Positions 9,559 through 20,762 of a stretch of 27,996 bases of DNA are shown piece by piece. The DNA is taken from the NCBI RefSeq assembly GCF_000485595.1, contig NW_014577379.1:206569-234564 (forward strand). The letters are read 5' to 3'. The notes under the pieces were generated by a model, which ran no database searches, was not told the DNA's origin, and worked only from the letters and a program-made list of their open reading frames with translations. The position numbers and the translations under genes were made by a program. This DNA is from Priapulus caudatus (taxonomy: Eukaryota; Priapulida; Priapulimorpha; Priapulimorphida; Priapulidae). Position 1 is the stretch's first letter. Every line of letters begins with the position of its first letter.

Positions 9559-12500
9559 ATGGCTTTAGATGGGAAGTTGGACCACTGGTTAACTGTACTT
9601 GGAGACTGGAGAGCGTTACTGACTCTCTTCGCTGCATCAATCATACTTTATTTTATGACGAGAAAACCGTACCGTATGCCGCCAGGGCCACTTCGTCTTC
9701 CCGTCATAGGAAACCTGCTCCGTGAGTATTACACTTGTAGAAGGATGCTCACACGTGAATCTTCATTAGAATTAGCTCCAAGAAACGGCCATGCATCGAA
9801 AGACATGTATGCAGAAAGATGTGTATGAAAGATATGTATTTAGGTTAGCCGCGCAGCCTGGTCAGGTTATGACTATAAGCTAACCTTTATTAAGCTTTAT
9901 ACCCCGTACAGACTGCAAAATTTGATATGATATTAAACTAGCGTGCGCAAGGCCCTGGTCTGACGCGCGCCAAATCGTAGTGTACAGACTGCATATTTGA
10001 TCCTACATTAAATGAGTCATCAGTTCTCCGTTCAGCTCGCCACCCCGCAGACAGCAAGGTACAGCGAGCGTACAATTACGTGACCTAAATAAGGCTATGC
10101 GCATGCGTATTGCGATTTAGCACCGGGTCTGGCCCGCTTGTTGCCTACAGACACAGCTTGGTGCGGGATAACTTATACCATGCTAAGTTATCCCGGGCCT
10201 GGTCCCCCTTCATTTGCGGGGCCAAATTGGAGCGGGATAGCGTGTATACATTGCAAAACTTTGGCGCGGGCCTGGTGCGCGCTAGTTTAACACCATATCA
10301 AATTCGTAGTTCGTACGGGGTATTAGTTTACCCCCTCCCCACGCTTACATTGACGCTATCAAGAGCTAATAATACCTAGAGTGTACAACAGAAAAACGGG
10401 AAAATAGTGCTATTTCACGACTACATTATTCTATTTTGCCTGCGAGTCTAGAATAATTTCATGGTATTGCTTTAAGCAGAATTCCTTGCTTTCTACAACA
10501 AGACCAACCGCTTGTCAATACGATATTCCTAGGCGGAGATATCGGCTCCTAAACCTCCCCTCTCACGTGCCCTACGCCGCTTCGCATCCACTTTATTCAG
10601 CTACCTATACGCGTCTAAGCATTTTGGCTATCGGTTTCCGTCACCGCTTGGAGCGCTGATAATTGATGTCACATGCCCAAATTTGGTACTCTTACTACAC
10701 CATATAGTAACTGAGCTGCGTTGTAAAAACTTGATTGAGCCGGCTCCATCATGACGGGCATTAGCCGTGCTAGGAAAGATAATGAAAGATAAGGGCATAG
10801 GCGATGCCCCCGAAAGTCACCTATGATAACCGAAGTACCGTTCATTCATAAAGTTATCGCGGAAAAACCGAACTTTCACGAAGCAATGCTTAGACGCGTG
10901 TAGGTAGCTGAATAAAGTGGATGCGAAGCGGCGTAAGGCATGTGGGAGGGGAGGTTTAGGAGCCGACACTCTCCTCTGTGATACACTTCTCATGTTCTCC
11001 CTGATTAGTTATAACAGCAGGTAGTCGAACGAATTTCTTATCCTTTTCCCTATCAGATCGGTTAGTACATTCGCTATCCTACAATAATTCACCATTTTCG
11101 TGTGAAAATGTTGGAGATCTCTCTAAACTGAACTTTTCACGCTGTAACCACGTCGCACGGTCGCAGCAATGATGCCAACATGGCCGCCTTTGTTTTGATG
11201 ACGTCACGTGCAAGGGGTCTATAGAGTGTTGTTAGATCCTAAAATCCTCTATTAGTATTATTCGTGTTGTTTGTGCACGGGCCATGCGGGTTCAAGGATA
11301 GAGAACATGGGTCCCATTGAGACCTATGTCATTTTCGTAAATGTGGGGGTATATAGCCTCTCTAAAATCGACAGGGGTGCTGTTGAGGGTGTTGTTTGTT
11401 CATTTCGACCGAGAAACATGTGAGTTAACAGGAAGTGTCGAAAAAAATGCGTTCTTGTTGTTTGTGCACAGGGCGTGCGTGCGGTGTACTTGTGTGTTGC
11501 AGATGAGCGTTTGACCGGCATTTACAGGTGATTATAGGCGAAATAGAGTAGAGAAACATTAAGACTTTTGTAGTATAAATACATTTCGTGTTTATTTACT
11601 TTATTTTATTTTATTGAGACGTTCCAAGTGCCTGTGATTTGAACGGCATTTACAGCAAGTTATCGGCAATAATAGCCTAGGCGAAGGAGAGGAGAGAATT
11701 GGTAGTAAATACATTTCGTGTTTATTTACCTTTTTTTTTATTGAGACGTTCCAAGTATTTACCTATTTACCTGTATTTACCTGTCGCCGCCGCACGACTC
11801 ATAGACGCATGGCGGCAGGGGGCAAGGGAGCCGTCCGACTCATAATTGTCGATCTCGTTTTTGAATGTGTTTACACTATTTAGAGGCACTAATACAACTA
11901 ACTGGCAAAGAATTCTAGGAATCCACCACCCGCTGTGTGAAAAAGTACTTGCGCAAGTCCAGGCGCGATCGCGCCTTGATCAATTTAAACTGATGACCTC
12001 TGGTTCTTGTATCAGAGGAAATAATGAAAAGTTTGTTTTTGTCCACTTTCTCTCTGTCAGTAAGAATCTTGAATACCTCAATCATATCACCTCTCCACCT
12101 CCTCAGGTCTAATTTGGTGAGCTTGAGCTCCTTGAGACGATCTTCATAGGAGAGATGACAGAGCTCCGGTATCAGCTTGGTTGCCCTCCGCTGGACTTTC
12201 TCCATTAGGTCAATATCTTTTACCAAATGAGGGTTCCAGGCTTGAACACAGTATTCCAAAGTTGGGCGGACAAGGTGTTTGTAAAGTGCCATAACAATGT
12301 CAACTTCCTTGTAAATAAATGAGCGTTTAATCATGCCTAGAACTGCATTGGCCCTCTTAACTGCAGCTGCACACTCTGATGTTGTTTCATCGAAGGTCAC
12401 CTCGCCCATAGTATAGTCAAATTTCTTGTTGGCATAGCCCAAGTGCATGACCTTACACTTGCTTGCATTAAATAACATCAGCCAGTCAGCCGACCAGTCC

Positions 12501-15500
12501 ATCAGACTATGCAGATCACATTGTAACTTTGCAGCATCCTCCTCATTCTCAATGGTACGGTATAATTTTGTGTCATCCGCAAACTTTTTCACCATAGATG
12601 TTACCGCGTTGTCAATGTCATTAATATATATCAGGAAAAGAGTCGGTCCCAGGACCGAGCCTTGAGGTACCCCACTTGTCACTGGTGCCCATGGTGAAAA
12701 AGAACCATTTACTACCACACGCTGATTTCTACCGTAAAGCCAGTCACTAACCCATCGCTGGATTGGTCCGATTATACCATGACTCTCTAGTTTCAAAGCC
12801 AGTCTGCGATGTGGGACCTTGTCAAATGCTTTTTGAAAGTCAAGGTATATTACGTCAACTGGTGTTCCGGAGTCCACATAGTGTGTCACATCCTCAAGAA
12901 ACTCTAACAGATTGGTTAAACAGGAACGACCAGACCTAAAACCATGTTGCGTGTTAATAATAATGTCCTGGTTATCTAGATGATCAACGATCGCGTCCCT
13001 CATCAAAGACTCCATTAATTTACACACCTAGCTGTGATGTAAGGTTGGCTGGANNNNNNNNNNTTAATTAATTAATTAATAAATAAAAAAATTTACGGTG
13101 AGAGAATTCAGCTGCCTTGGCGGAGGTCTGTGCTCTCCGAGTGCTCTAGTTCGTAATGTTTTAACCAATTTACCAATCTTACTTTATAACTGCATGTAAT
13201 TTAGTACTCGTGAAAAATGTTGCACATTTCAGAAACATATTATTATGCCCCATTGTATAAGTACTGCCATGACTTGGCATTCACTTATGGACCTGTGATT
13301 CGACTAGACATGGGCATCATTCCCACTGTGATCATTAATCGTATGGATGAAGCTATTGAAGCACTAGTGACGAAACAGAATGACTTTGCTGGACGACCAA
13401 AAAGCTGGACAGGTAAACAAGGAGTTTGTAAAAATTTAATGATCTATATGAAATATGCTAAACTTGCATTTTTGTATAGAATATTTTATAGTTTGTGCTC
13501 AGATGATAACTGTATTTTACCTATATTATGTACCAGTGTTTGCATGGTTAGATATCTTTGTTGTTGATAGGTGAAATCTTTACGGAGGGGTATAAAGATA
13601 TTGCGATGGCGCCATTTTCCCCAGTTTGGCAACTTCAGCGCAAGCTTGCTCACAGTGCATTCAGGTGAGTGTCATCTATATATAGCTGCGAGTTTCTGCA
13701 TGTATACGCATTTGCCATATCAGACTTTGTTAAAACAAGTTGTTTGTGTTTGTCCCCACCTATGGTAAAGACACCAGCACATGTGCTCACATAGGAGTCT
13801 GAAATAGAACAAACTTTTAAATCTTGGTAATGCGCTGCAGCCCTCCATGCCCTCCACACCTCTGGCCCCACCTATTACTGAATGAGATGTTGATTTTAAG
13901 CTGGAAATGTCAAATACATATAGTTTAGCCAGACATCATTTCATTTATTTTTCTATTAATTTTCCAGACACTTTGCTGCCTCTAAGGACGTGTTAGTACA
14001 AAAAATCCACGAAAGCTTCAGTGATGTTTCCCAGGTTCTTGAAAAAATTAATGAACCGTTTGACCCAAGAAGCTACGTGTACAACTGCATGTATAACGTT
14101 ATCTATGCAATGACGTATGGGAAAAGGTAGGAGTAATGTAGAGGAATTTAGTGGTAACCATTATAAGTGCAATATCTATTTAAATAGTATTAAAAAGATA
14201 TTTAAAAAGTAAAGCTGAGTGTAACCAAGAATTTTTAAGCAAATGAGCAGTTAGAGTGAAATATCCTAAAAATTCATTAATTATGATTGGGTTCTTCCCA
14301 AGAAAAACAAAGCATATTAACGAGTTTTGATCACAGTAATCAGCTGTTGCTTTTCAACTAATCGGTACAGTTTGTTCACAGGTTCTCTATTGATGATCCG
14401 GAGTTTCTGAGGTTGATATCCGTTATCAATGAAGCAAATGAACTTTTTGGCGGTGGTTTTGCACCAGACTTCATCAATGCTCTTAGATACCTCCCGCGGA
14501 CTGCTGCGCAAAAACGCATTTTGGAATTGTGTGATATCACGTTAAAGTTGGGCCACGAAGAGTATCAGCGTCACAAAGATACATTCACGAGGAGTAAGCA
14601 ATCTGAATATTTTACTTCTTTTGAATTTTACCTACCTGGCATGATTGGCAAGCAGTTTTACTTAATAATTTCTGTGATATGTTCTAAAAGGCAATTCTTG
14701 TCACCAGCTCTTTGGCATGCACTTGTGAAAAACATAAACTGTGTATAAACTGGTCTAGCATGAGCAACATAGCCACAATATCCAAGGGCGGTGCGGTTAT
14801 CTCTTTCATATCGATTGGTCTATTAAGCACAGAAACACGTTTTAGATGTAACTAGTTGCAATTTTGTATTTGAGATATATAGCTGCTAGGGGTGAAATGA
14901 TTCGTCAATATATCGATGTATCACAATACAAACCTTTACGATACACGTATCGATACCTTTGACCAATCGTGATACACATATCAGTACTCTACTGCAGGGC
15001 GTCAAGTTCCTATTTTTCCAATTTTTTCCTATTTTCTGGGCAATTCCTATTTTCTCCTATTTTTTCCTATTTTTGAGGGCTTTTCATTTTCCTGAATCCA
15101 GAATTGTATGTATCATTCTCAGAATGCAGGAATTTACATTTCAGGTGACCCAATTTTCAAAAATTTACTGGGGGAGCACCCCCAGACCCCCATCCCTTAC
15201 TTTAGATTAACGTAATATACTCTTTACTATCACAGATTGTATTTCAGTAAAGTTGTTTCTCAGTTGGATGTGGTATGTGTATCTAGAGGGGGGGTCCAGG
15301 GGGTCCAGACCCCCACTTTTTTACCCCAAAAAAGGGAAAACACATAAAAGATAATTTTCTGCTTAAACATTTGGAATTCCATCTTGCATTCTAGACATCA
15401 AAATTACTGCTCAGATGCTCTCAGAATGCACCAATTTTTAAAATATTTCTTGGGGGAGGTCCCCCTAACCCCCCCCCCCAAGTGGCAATGTGCCTTAGAC

Positions 15501-17802
15501 ACGGCACATAAGCTGCCTTCGGCACCTTTTTATAAAAGTGCCCTTTATTTCTTACTGGACCTCCCTTTTTCAAAAAGCCGGATCCGCCCATGTATACATG
15601 TACGTCATACTATTTTGGAGTAGTCTACATGTATGGCTGATTATGCATGTATAAACTGCTTATCAATTTTAACATGCATTTCTCATTAAAACCTCAAAAT
15701 ATTGTTCGCATGTGATGTAACTCCAAATATGTATATTAATAAAACCATTTGTGGTGGATCAGGATGGCTGTAGGGGTGTTGGGAGGCCATCTAACGCAAC
15801 AAATATTCTTATTTCACATATATTTTCTCATCAAAATTCCTATTTTCCCTCCTATTTTTTCACATATGAAATTCCTATTTTCCTATTTTTAGAGCGTCGC
15901 TTGTCACTTGACACCTTACTACTGACTAAAATCTATATTATTTTGTAGCGTAGTTTCATCCAAAATCAAGAAACAACACAATTCGGATTGCATAGCAGTA
16001 GTTTGCAAAGCACTCCACGATACTGATTTGTAAGCGTTCACATGATTGAGTCCCAGTTGAGTGTATAGTTTGCTAGGTAATTTCTCTTTAAAATTATCGC
16101 GATACTATATCGTATCCTGAACATTGTATCGGGATACGTATCATATCTTGAAGGCTGTATCGTGATACGGATCATATTGTGAGCTACCTGTATCGTCCCT
16201 ATAATAGATGCACCTATTTGCAGTATTGTAAGATCGTTGTTTGTAGCTTTAGGTCTTAATAATAATTATCGCTTAATTTCCTTAGATGACATTCGAGATC
16301 TGTGTGATGACCTGATTCTTGCACATCAAGATATGCCGGAAGAAGAACGTGATATGCTTACTGAAACCCATATTGTGCAGACATTATTGGACATATTTGG
16401 GGGTACGTATGAACCTCATATAGGCATACTTTACAAACCATACAAAACTTACATAGACTTTGTTTACTTGCATAGAAAAATGCATTGATTAATAATCAAC
16501 GCGTTTTTGAAATCGTAATGTTTAAAGTATTTAGTCGAAAGCAACAACGAAATTGTTTGGTTCAATTACAAAAGCAAACAAAAGTGATTCGATAATATAT
16601 CTGATGAGATTATGTAGCCTGGAAAAACCTAGAGTTAAATTCACTATTGATGTTACTCTGACATCACATAAAACTGCCACATGACATAAATACTCTCCAG
16701 GAATTTCCATTAAATTAAATGAAATTTATCAAATTTCTATATAGTCAGTTGTAATGTAAATTAACTATAAATATTTTCTTTCATGGATTAGCTGGGACAG
16801 ATACAACAGCAATGACATTATTGTGGTGCATTAAGTTCATGGTGGCATACCCAGAGATTCAGAAAAAAGGACAGGACGAGATTGACAATTTTGTTGGTAA
16901 GTATTGATGATGATTTCTAGCAATTTTTTTTATCTAAAAAGGGATATAAACTTGCATAGACTTATATAGTAGTTAGTATAGTTTTAGTTCACTTCTTCTT
17001 TCTAGGTCAAGATCGTCTAGTTAACTTCCACGATAAGCAAAATCTGCCATACTGTGACGCCATCCTGCATGAGGTCATGCGACTACGACTGCCTGCCGTC
17101 TTTGGTGTACCCCACAAAACTACTGTGGACACGACTGTTGGTATGTACTAGAGTTGTAACGATTTATTGATGCGACAATTATGATGCGTTGCTCCAATAC
17201 GACTGCATTGTCTCATGTATGGATACAATCATGAAATTCATGGCTCAAAGGATATTGTATAGTAGTAACAGGTAGTGCAGGTTAATTATATTTTAATTCC
17301 AAACAGTCACACAGCAGTACCTGCAACGTGTATACAATTATGTATATCAGAGGGAAGAATGAACCTGAGGCATCAATTATTAAAGAGCCATGAACAAGAA
17401 GTAAGATTTGACATACAAGCATCATCTGAGAAACCTGTTTTTACATGTTTTTATTTAGGTGGTTATGACGTCCCAAAAGACACGATGGTGATGTTCAACC
17501 TCTACGGACTCCATCACGATCCAGCATACTGGACTGATCCTGAGAAGTTTGATCCAACACGGTTTCTTGACGAGCATGGTTCCATCAGGCCCAAGATGCC
17601 TAGCTTCCTCCCGTTCTCTGCCGGGAGACGTGTTTGCCTCGGAGAGTCTATTGCGAAGATAGATCTTTTCGTATTTTTCACGTGCTTGCTACAGCGATAT
17701 AGCTGGAGTGAGCCAGGGGAATCTGTTGACTTCGAACCAAAGCCATCTCCACTTGCAATGGATCCGAAGCCGTTTAGGATTGTTATAAAGATTAGGCTAT
17801 AA
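9559..17802 (+). CDS. Cytochrome P450 gene 1 (clan 2, CYP17/CYP1/CYP2-like), 9 exons
   Basis: Exons: 9559-9721, 13233-13412, 13571-13664, 13968-14126, 14382-14593, 16286-16402, 16792-16896, 17006-17140, 17459-17802. All introns are GT-AG, and the joined frame gives 502 codons plus TAA, a normal P450 length. Visible landmarks are an N-terminal hydrophobic anchor (about 19-33), the PPGP hinge (41-44), helix C WxxxR (134-138), the I-helix AGTDTT (309-314), the K-helix ExxR (E366-R369), PTRF (421-424), and the heme loop FSAGRRVCLG (441-450) with ligand Cys448. All key residues are intact. The family is a heme-thiolate monooxygenase, ER-anchored with the active domain cytosolic, fed electrons by P450 reductase. 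The C-terminal half resembles CYP17 and CYP1 enzymes most; the substrate is unknown. Intron 1 contains an assembly gap and several mobile elements. Confidence 0.93.
9899..10323. mobile_element. MITE (about 425 bp) in intron 1 of gene 1
   Basis: Inverted repeats start ATACCCCGTAC and run about 60 bp imperfectly (9899-9957 against 10265-10323). They include TTTGATATG, TTAAACTAGCG and a GCCTGG-type stretch. The interior has a GGGATAACTTA...TAAGTTATCCC hairpin at about 10148-10194. No coding content. Confidence 0.7.
10542..10967. mobile_element. MITE (about 425 bp) in intron 1 of gene 1
   Basis: Inverted arms 10542-10624 and 10886-10967 match well. They share TCGGCTCCTAAACCTCCCC, GCCGCTTCGCATCCACTTTA and TCAGCTACCTA...ACGCGTCTAAGCA. 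No open frame of interest lies between them. It is a non-autonomous DNA element of unknown superfamily. Confidence 0.75.
10968..11456. other. No gene seen; intron 1 of gene 1
   Basis: Unassigned intronic sequence. The words TTCGTGTTGTTTGTGCACGGG at about 11260 resemble TTCTTGTTGTTTGTGCACAGGG at about 11452, so this is probably part of, or a diverged neighbour of, the following repeat. Confidence 0.4.
11502..11756 (+). repeat. Two tandem copies of a ~128-bp SINE-like repeat
   Basis: Unit 1 (11502-11632) and unit 2 (11633-11756) each carry a GGCATTTACAG word, a GGCGAA word, ACATTTCGTGTTTATTTAC, a T-rich stretch and ATTGAGACGTTCCAAGT. A related reverse-complement copy sits at 21885-22060. The 3' end of retrotransposon copy B abuts unit 2. 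I see no clear RNA polymerase III boxes, so SINE is only a label. Confidence 0.65.
11757..13053 (-). mobile_element. Non-LTR retrotransposon copy B, antisense in P450 intron 1
   Basis: Same family as copy A, in the same orientation on the contig and antisense to the P450 gene. The 3' tail with attt/acctg repeats is at 11757-11785. The element runs into a 10-N gap, so its 5' end is unseen. Similarity to copy A is high throughout. Confidence 0.9.
11915..13027 (-). pseudogene. Reverse transcriptase fragment, retrotransposon copy B
   Basis: A 370-residue minus-strand frame with the RT palm intact. Motif A, YLDFQKAFDKV, has its Asp at residue 63; SGVPQGSVLGP lies at 118-128 and catalytic FADD at 149-152. 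The CR1/L2-type C-terminal domain follows, including RPTLEYCVQAWNP. The frame ends early at a TAG (11915-11917) where copy A has Trp. Upstream, it carries the same one-base frame break before CKLMES that copy A has. It lacks the endonuclease and N-terminal RT parts within the window. It is therefore not an autonomous copy as seen, though it is better preserved than copy A. Confidence 0.85.
13054..13063. other. Assembly gap (10 N)
   Basis: Ten Ns interrupt retrotransposon copy B inside intron 1 of P450 gene 1. The true gap length is unknown. Sequence resumes with a TTAA repeat (about 13064-13083), so part of the element is missing and the intron length is unreliable. Confidence 1.
14887..16202. 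mobile_element. TIR element with ATCGATA-type repeats in intron 5 of gene 1
   Basis: The left end starts TAGGGGTGAAATGATTCG. The right end, in reverse complement, starts TAGGGACGATACAGG. Both subterminal zones are full of gatacg/atcgata words (14905-14990 and 16095-16195). The ends resemble those of common animal DNA-transposon MITEs with GATACGATA repeats. The middle is occupied by an unrelated sequence (about 14995-15922). Confidence 0.55.
14995..15922 (+). repeat. Nested block bounded by TTCCTATTTT clusters
   Basis: TTCCTATTTT-like words are clustered at 15008-15078 and again, in direct orientation, at 15835-15890. In between are two diverged copies of a module with CTCAGAATGCA, an AAAATTT word and a C/G hairpin of the TGGGGGAGCACCCCCAGACCCC type (about 15117-15200 and 15400-15480). 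No protein was recognised. Confidence 0.5.
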
Positions 17803-17846
17803 ATTTATCTGCATCATGATCTATCCGTGGAAATTGCATATATCTA

Positions 17847-17852
17847 ATTAAA
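17847..17852 (+). terminator. Candidate polyadenylation signal of gene 1
   Basis: ATTAAA lies 45 nt after the stop codon. It is the commonest variant of AATAAA. No canonical AATAAA lies closer. Confidence 0.4.
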
Positions 17853-18106
17853 GGAACATGGTGTTGGAGTATTTCTATTTTTTCCTCTACGATGGTGCCA
17901 CGAGTTCACAGGTATGTTCGAGTGTGAAGAGCATGCAATAACAGCTGCTCGGTCGCGTAATAGTATTTGCTTGGATGGAACACTCGGCTGGGAAAACCAT
18001 TGTAACGCTTTGCCTTCTTTTGCCACCTGCTTACCCTCTATCTGTGATCGTATAGTAGGTTCATGTGTGGCCGAAGTTCTCCTCGGGACGTTACGTCTCC
18101 CACCAT

Positions 18107-18375
18107 GGCCGTACATAGCGGGGGGGGGGGCAGTTGCTCCCCAGAAATTTAATTTCAAGACACAGTTTTTATAATTTAACCCTTTGCACTCCATAGGCCA
18201 CGTCAGTGGCCAACGCGATTTTCTCAGCAGCTGAGGACCCCTGCTCGTGCAGAAAACGCATCTGAGGGGGTCTAATTTCAAAAAAATTCAGACCCCCCTT
18301 CGCGTGCTCGCAAGTTACACCTCTACACGCCCTTGCTACTGCCCCCCCCCCACTGAAAATTTCCTGTGTATGGCC
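18107..18375. mobile_element. Possible MITE with GGCC(G/A)TACA ends
   Basis: GGCCGTACATAG plus a G-run and GCAGTTGC at 18107-18137 mirrors GGCCATACACAGG plus a G-run and GCAGTAGC read backwards from 18375. An internal hairpin GGCCACGT..GTGGCC lies at about 18197, and a second C-rich hairpin at about 18265-18300. Confidence 0.5.
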
Positions 18376-19210
18376 TTGTCTCCCACCCAGATTCTACCAA
18401 GACTCGAGGACGAAACGAACAGCAACAAGAGACGTGCAGAACAATGCTTTTATTGACGCACTACGTATTATACGTCAGAGTGGTCGCCAGTCACAGCAGC
18501 GATCCACTCTCACCTACCAGTACTATGCTGGGTGCTGGCGCACAACACGTCCCCACTCTTACTCTATCTCTGCATCTCACCGCGTTAGAGATTCACTCTG
18601 CTCTCACTGCGCGCGCGACGATGCTCTCCTCGCTTACACAACAAATATAAACGTCCTAGCCATCCGGCCTATAATTAACACATCACAGTAGAGATTGTGC
18701 TGATAACAAGTCCGCCCTCTTTGACTGCTGGCCGTCAAGAGAGCGAGCACGCTCGCCTGACATCACAATCTCGTGCGTGCACACGCTCTCTTGATCGCGC
18801 CACCTATAAGATTAATTCCTGCATGATCACAATTACTTTATAACTGTAACGTTGACGATAGTACAAGGAGATGACAGGCAACACACGGACAGGATCGACT
18901 TCGCCACACCATGAATGGTTTGGTCAGCATACACAGCTGCCCCCTCCCCTCTAGTGCTGGGTACAAAAACCTACTGATTACTATAAACTGCCGAAGTTTA
19001 ATATCCTTGCAAAATTCATCCATGCTTGTGTAATTTTCTACGTATATATGTGCGTGTCAAGGCACCCCACTCTTCCTCCTGTGTTTTTTCCACTCTCCCT
19101 TGCTCACTTCTTCCCCCCTCTCACCCTTGCTCACCTCTCGCCGCACTATCCCGCATTCTAGCTCTCTCTTTTCGCCCTCGCTGCCCCTTCGCTCTATATG
19201 TCTCTCGCTC
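18376..19210. other. No recognised gene; contains a strong hairpin at 18735-18794
   Basis: The hairpin has TCAAGAGAGCG arms facing CGCTCTCTTGA. Short open frames on either side are not recognisable. The stretch may be the edge of an unknown mobile element. Confidence 0.35.
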
Positions 19211-19215
19211 TTCCC

Positions 19216-19249
19216 CATATCTCTGTCTCTCTTTCTCTTTCTCTCTCTT

Positions 19250-19286
<37 letters not shown>

Positions 19287-19290
19287 ATCT
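19216..19290 (+). repeat. CT microsatellite
   Basis: (TCTC)n with TTTC interruptions, in a longer pyrimidine-rich zone from about 19080, followed by (TATC)/(TATA) repeats. Confidence 0.9.
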
Positions 19291-19346
19291 ATGTATCTAT
19301 CTATATATAGTATATATAAAGTATATATATATACTTCTATATATAT

Positions 19347-19404
19347 CAGGATTAGATAATAGGGAACTCTATTATCTATTCCGGGGGTTCCCTATTATCT
19401 ACTG
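19347..19404. mobile_element. 58-bp palindromic MITE, CAGG..AGATAATAGGGA ends
   Basis: Ends read CAGGATTAGATAATAGGGAA and, in reverse complement, CAGTAGATAATAGGGAAC. The same terminal words begin the 775-bp foldback element at 23450, so both belong to one family. The flanks are TA repeats, which hides any target duplication. Confidence 0.6.
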
Positions 19405-19810
19405 ATATATATCATTATAATGGCGACACAGAACAAGATTAGATCAGATCAAACAAAACAGATCACAGATCACAGATCAGTGGCAAGTTGATATACAGAC
19501 TATAATTTTCAGATTTTACTGACTCTGTCCCAAGTGCGTGTGGCTTAGAGTACCGTTTGCTGTTATATGTGTATGTTGTGGCCACCTGTACACATGGCCA
19601 TATGGTTCCAGTACAGTCCTTGCACAGTGGCGCCACCCCATTGCTGGGCGGTCAATTCACTAATCCAAAGTCCTGTCTATATATAGACCCAAGTGCAGTA
19701 GGTAACTGGGATACGCACAGTAGTGCTCAATTTGTCGTGTAAAAAATTCATCGGCAGTCAGTACGAAGTTTTCCATATGCAAACGGTGTTCGCGGTGAGC
19801 AATATAGAAC

Positions 19811-19814
19811 TATA

Positions 19815-19847
<33 letters not shown>
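19811..19847 (+). repeat. TA microsatellite
   Basis: (TA)n tract of about 35 bp. A shorter one, with an adjoining CA tract, lies at 20389-20417 inside MITE family 2. Confidence 0.9.
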
Positions 19848-19849
<2 letters not shown>

Positions 19850-19934
19850 GGAGAGCGCGAGTTATAGGAGTAGTGAATGGCGTTTATATATGTCATACGT
19901 GTGTTTCATGCAGATTCTTAGTAGCATAGAAAAG

Positions 19935-20283
19935 CAGGGCTGCCAACATTAGGTGATAGGTGAGAGTGAGATGCGAGGGAGCGAAGCGACCGAGCGGTGG
20001 GTGGGTGTGAATTAGGGTGTTTCTCACCTCCCACGGTAGGAAGCTTTTGCATTTCATAATTTCAATTTGTGCAATTGGTGCATACTAAATGACTGTTTTC
20101 AGAATTGTAAGATTGTTTTTGCTGTGCGTGAGATATTTCAGCGTTTTATTCTTGAAGAGATATTGCGTGAGATAACTCGCCATTTTTTGCTGTGCGTGAG
20201 ATATTGTAAGATCAGCGTGAGAGCGTGAGATTAAGTCAAAATGCGTGAGTCTCACGGTCAATGCGTGAGAGTTGGCAGCCCTG
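19935..20283. mobile_element. hAT-like MITE, 349 bp
   Basis: Terminal inverted repeats CAGGGCTGCCAAC and GTTGGCAGCCCTG are perfect for 13 bp and of the type seen on animal hAT elements. The interior carries several GCGTGAGA words in both orientations. GAAAAG lies directly outside both ends, but a full 8-bp duplication is not clear. Confidence 0.75.
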
Positions 20284-20341
20284 GAAAAGGAAGCAGTGCA
20301 TATAGCAGTACTGTACCGCCCTAAGCCCCTGCTGGGTGATA

Positions 20342-20528
20342 CTCCATTAGGAGTGTTCCCAACTTTAATGTCATTAATGGTCATAATAACACACACACAT
20401 ATATATATATATATATAGATGTGGTCATATATTAGTTTGTGGTTTAATGTCATTTAGGTTAGGGTTAGGGTTAGGATTGTCAATCATTAATCATAATGAT
20501 ATCAAAGTTGGGAACACTCCTAATGGAG
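20342..20528. mobile_element. MITE family 2 with internal telomere-like repeat
   Basis: The perfect 25-bp inverted repeat CTCCATTAGGAGTGTTCCCA(ACTTT) lies at 20342-20366 and 20504-20528. The interior contains a CA/TA microsatellite and (TTAGGG)n-like sequence at 20454-20476. It ends only 6 bp before the next element. Confidence 0.8.
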
Positions 20529-20534
20529 CTCATA

Positions 20535-20762
20535 GGTCTATGTCCCCAGCGGTACTGCCGGAACGTACTGCCGTAACTATTTATATGGTTAGCGGTTAGG
20601 ATTAGGCCCGTTAGCGGTTAGCGGAGTAGGCGTAGGCGACTCCCTAGACTCGTTAGTGGAGTAGGCGAGGTACGGTCCGGCATATTAGATAGTACCAGGG
20701 TACATTCCGGTATACCGGACCGTACCCAGGGTACGTTCCGGCAGTACGCTGGGGGACATAGG
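20535..20762. mobile_element. MITE family 1, copy 2 (diverged)
   Basis: Shares GGTCTATGTCCCC, GGTACTGCCGGAACGTAC, GACTCGTTAGTGGAGTAG and CGGTCCGGCATATTAGATA with the copy at 9182-9368. It has extra GTTAGCGG repeats in the middle and an extra TACCGGACCGTACC module near the right end. Confidence 0.8.

Noticed and set aside
17275-17458. Extension of the last P450 exon upstream to 17275
   Set aside because: The open frame before 17459 is intron 8. The acceptor at 17458 gives the right phase and the expected GGYDVPKDT junction.
20454-20476. Chromosome end (telomere)
   Set aside because: Only about three to four TTAGGG-like units lie within a MITE, with unique sequence and genes on both sides.
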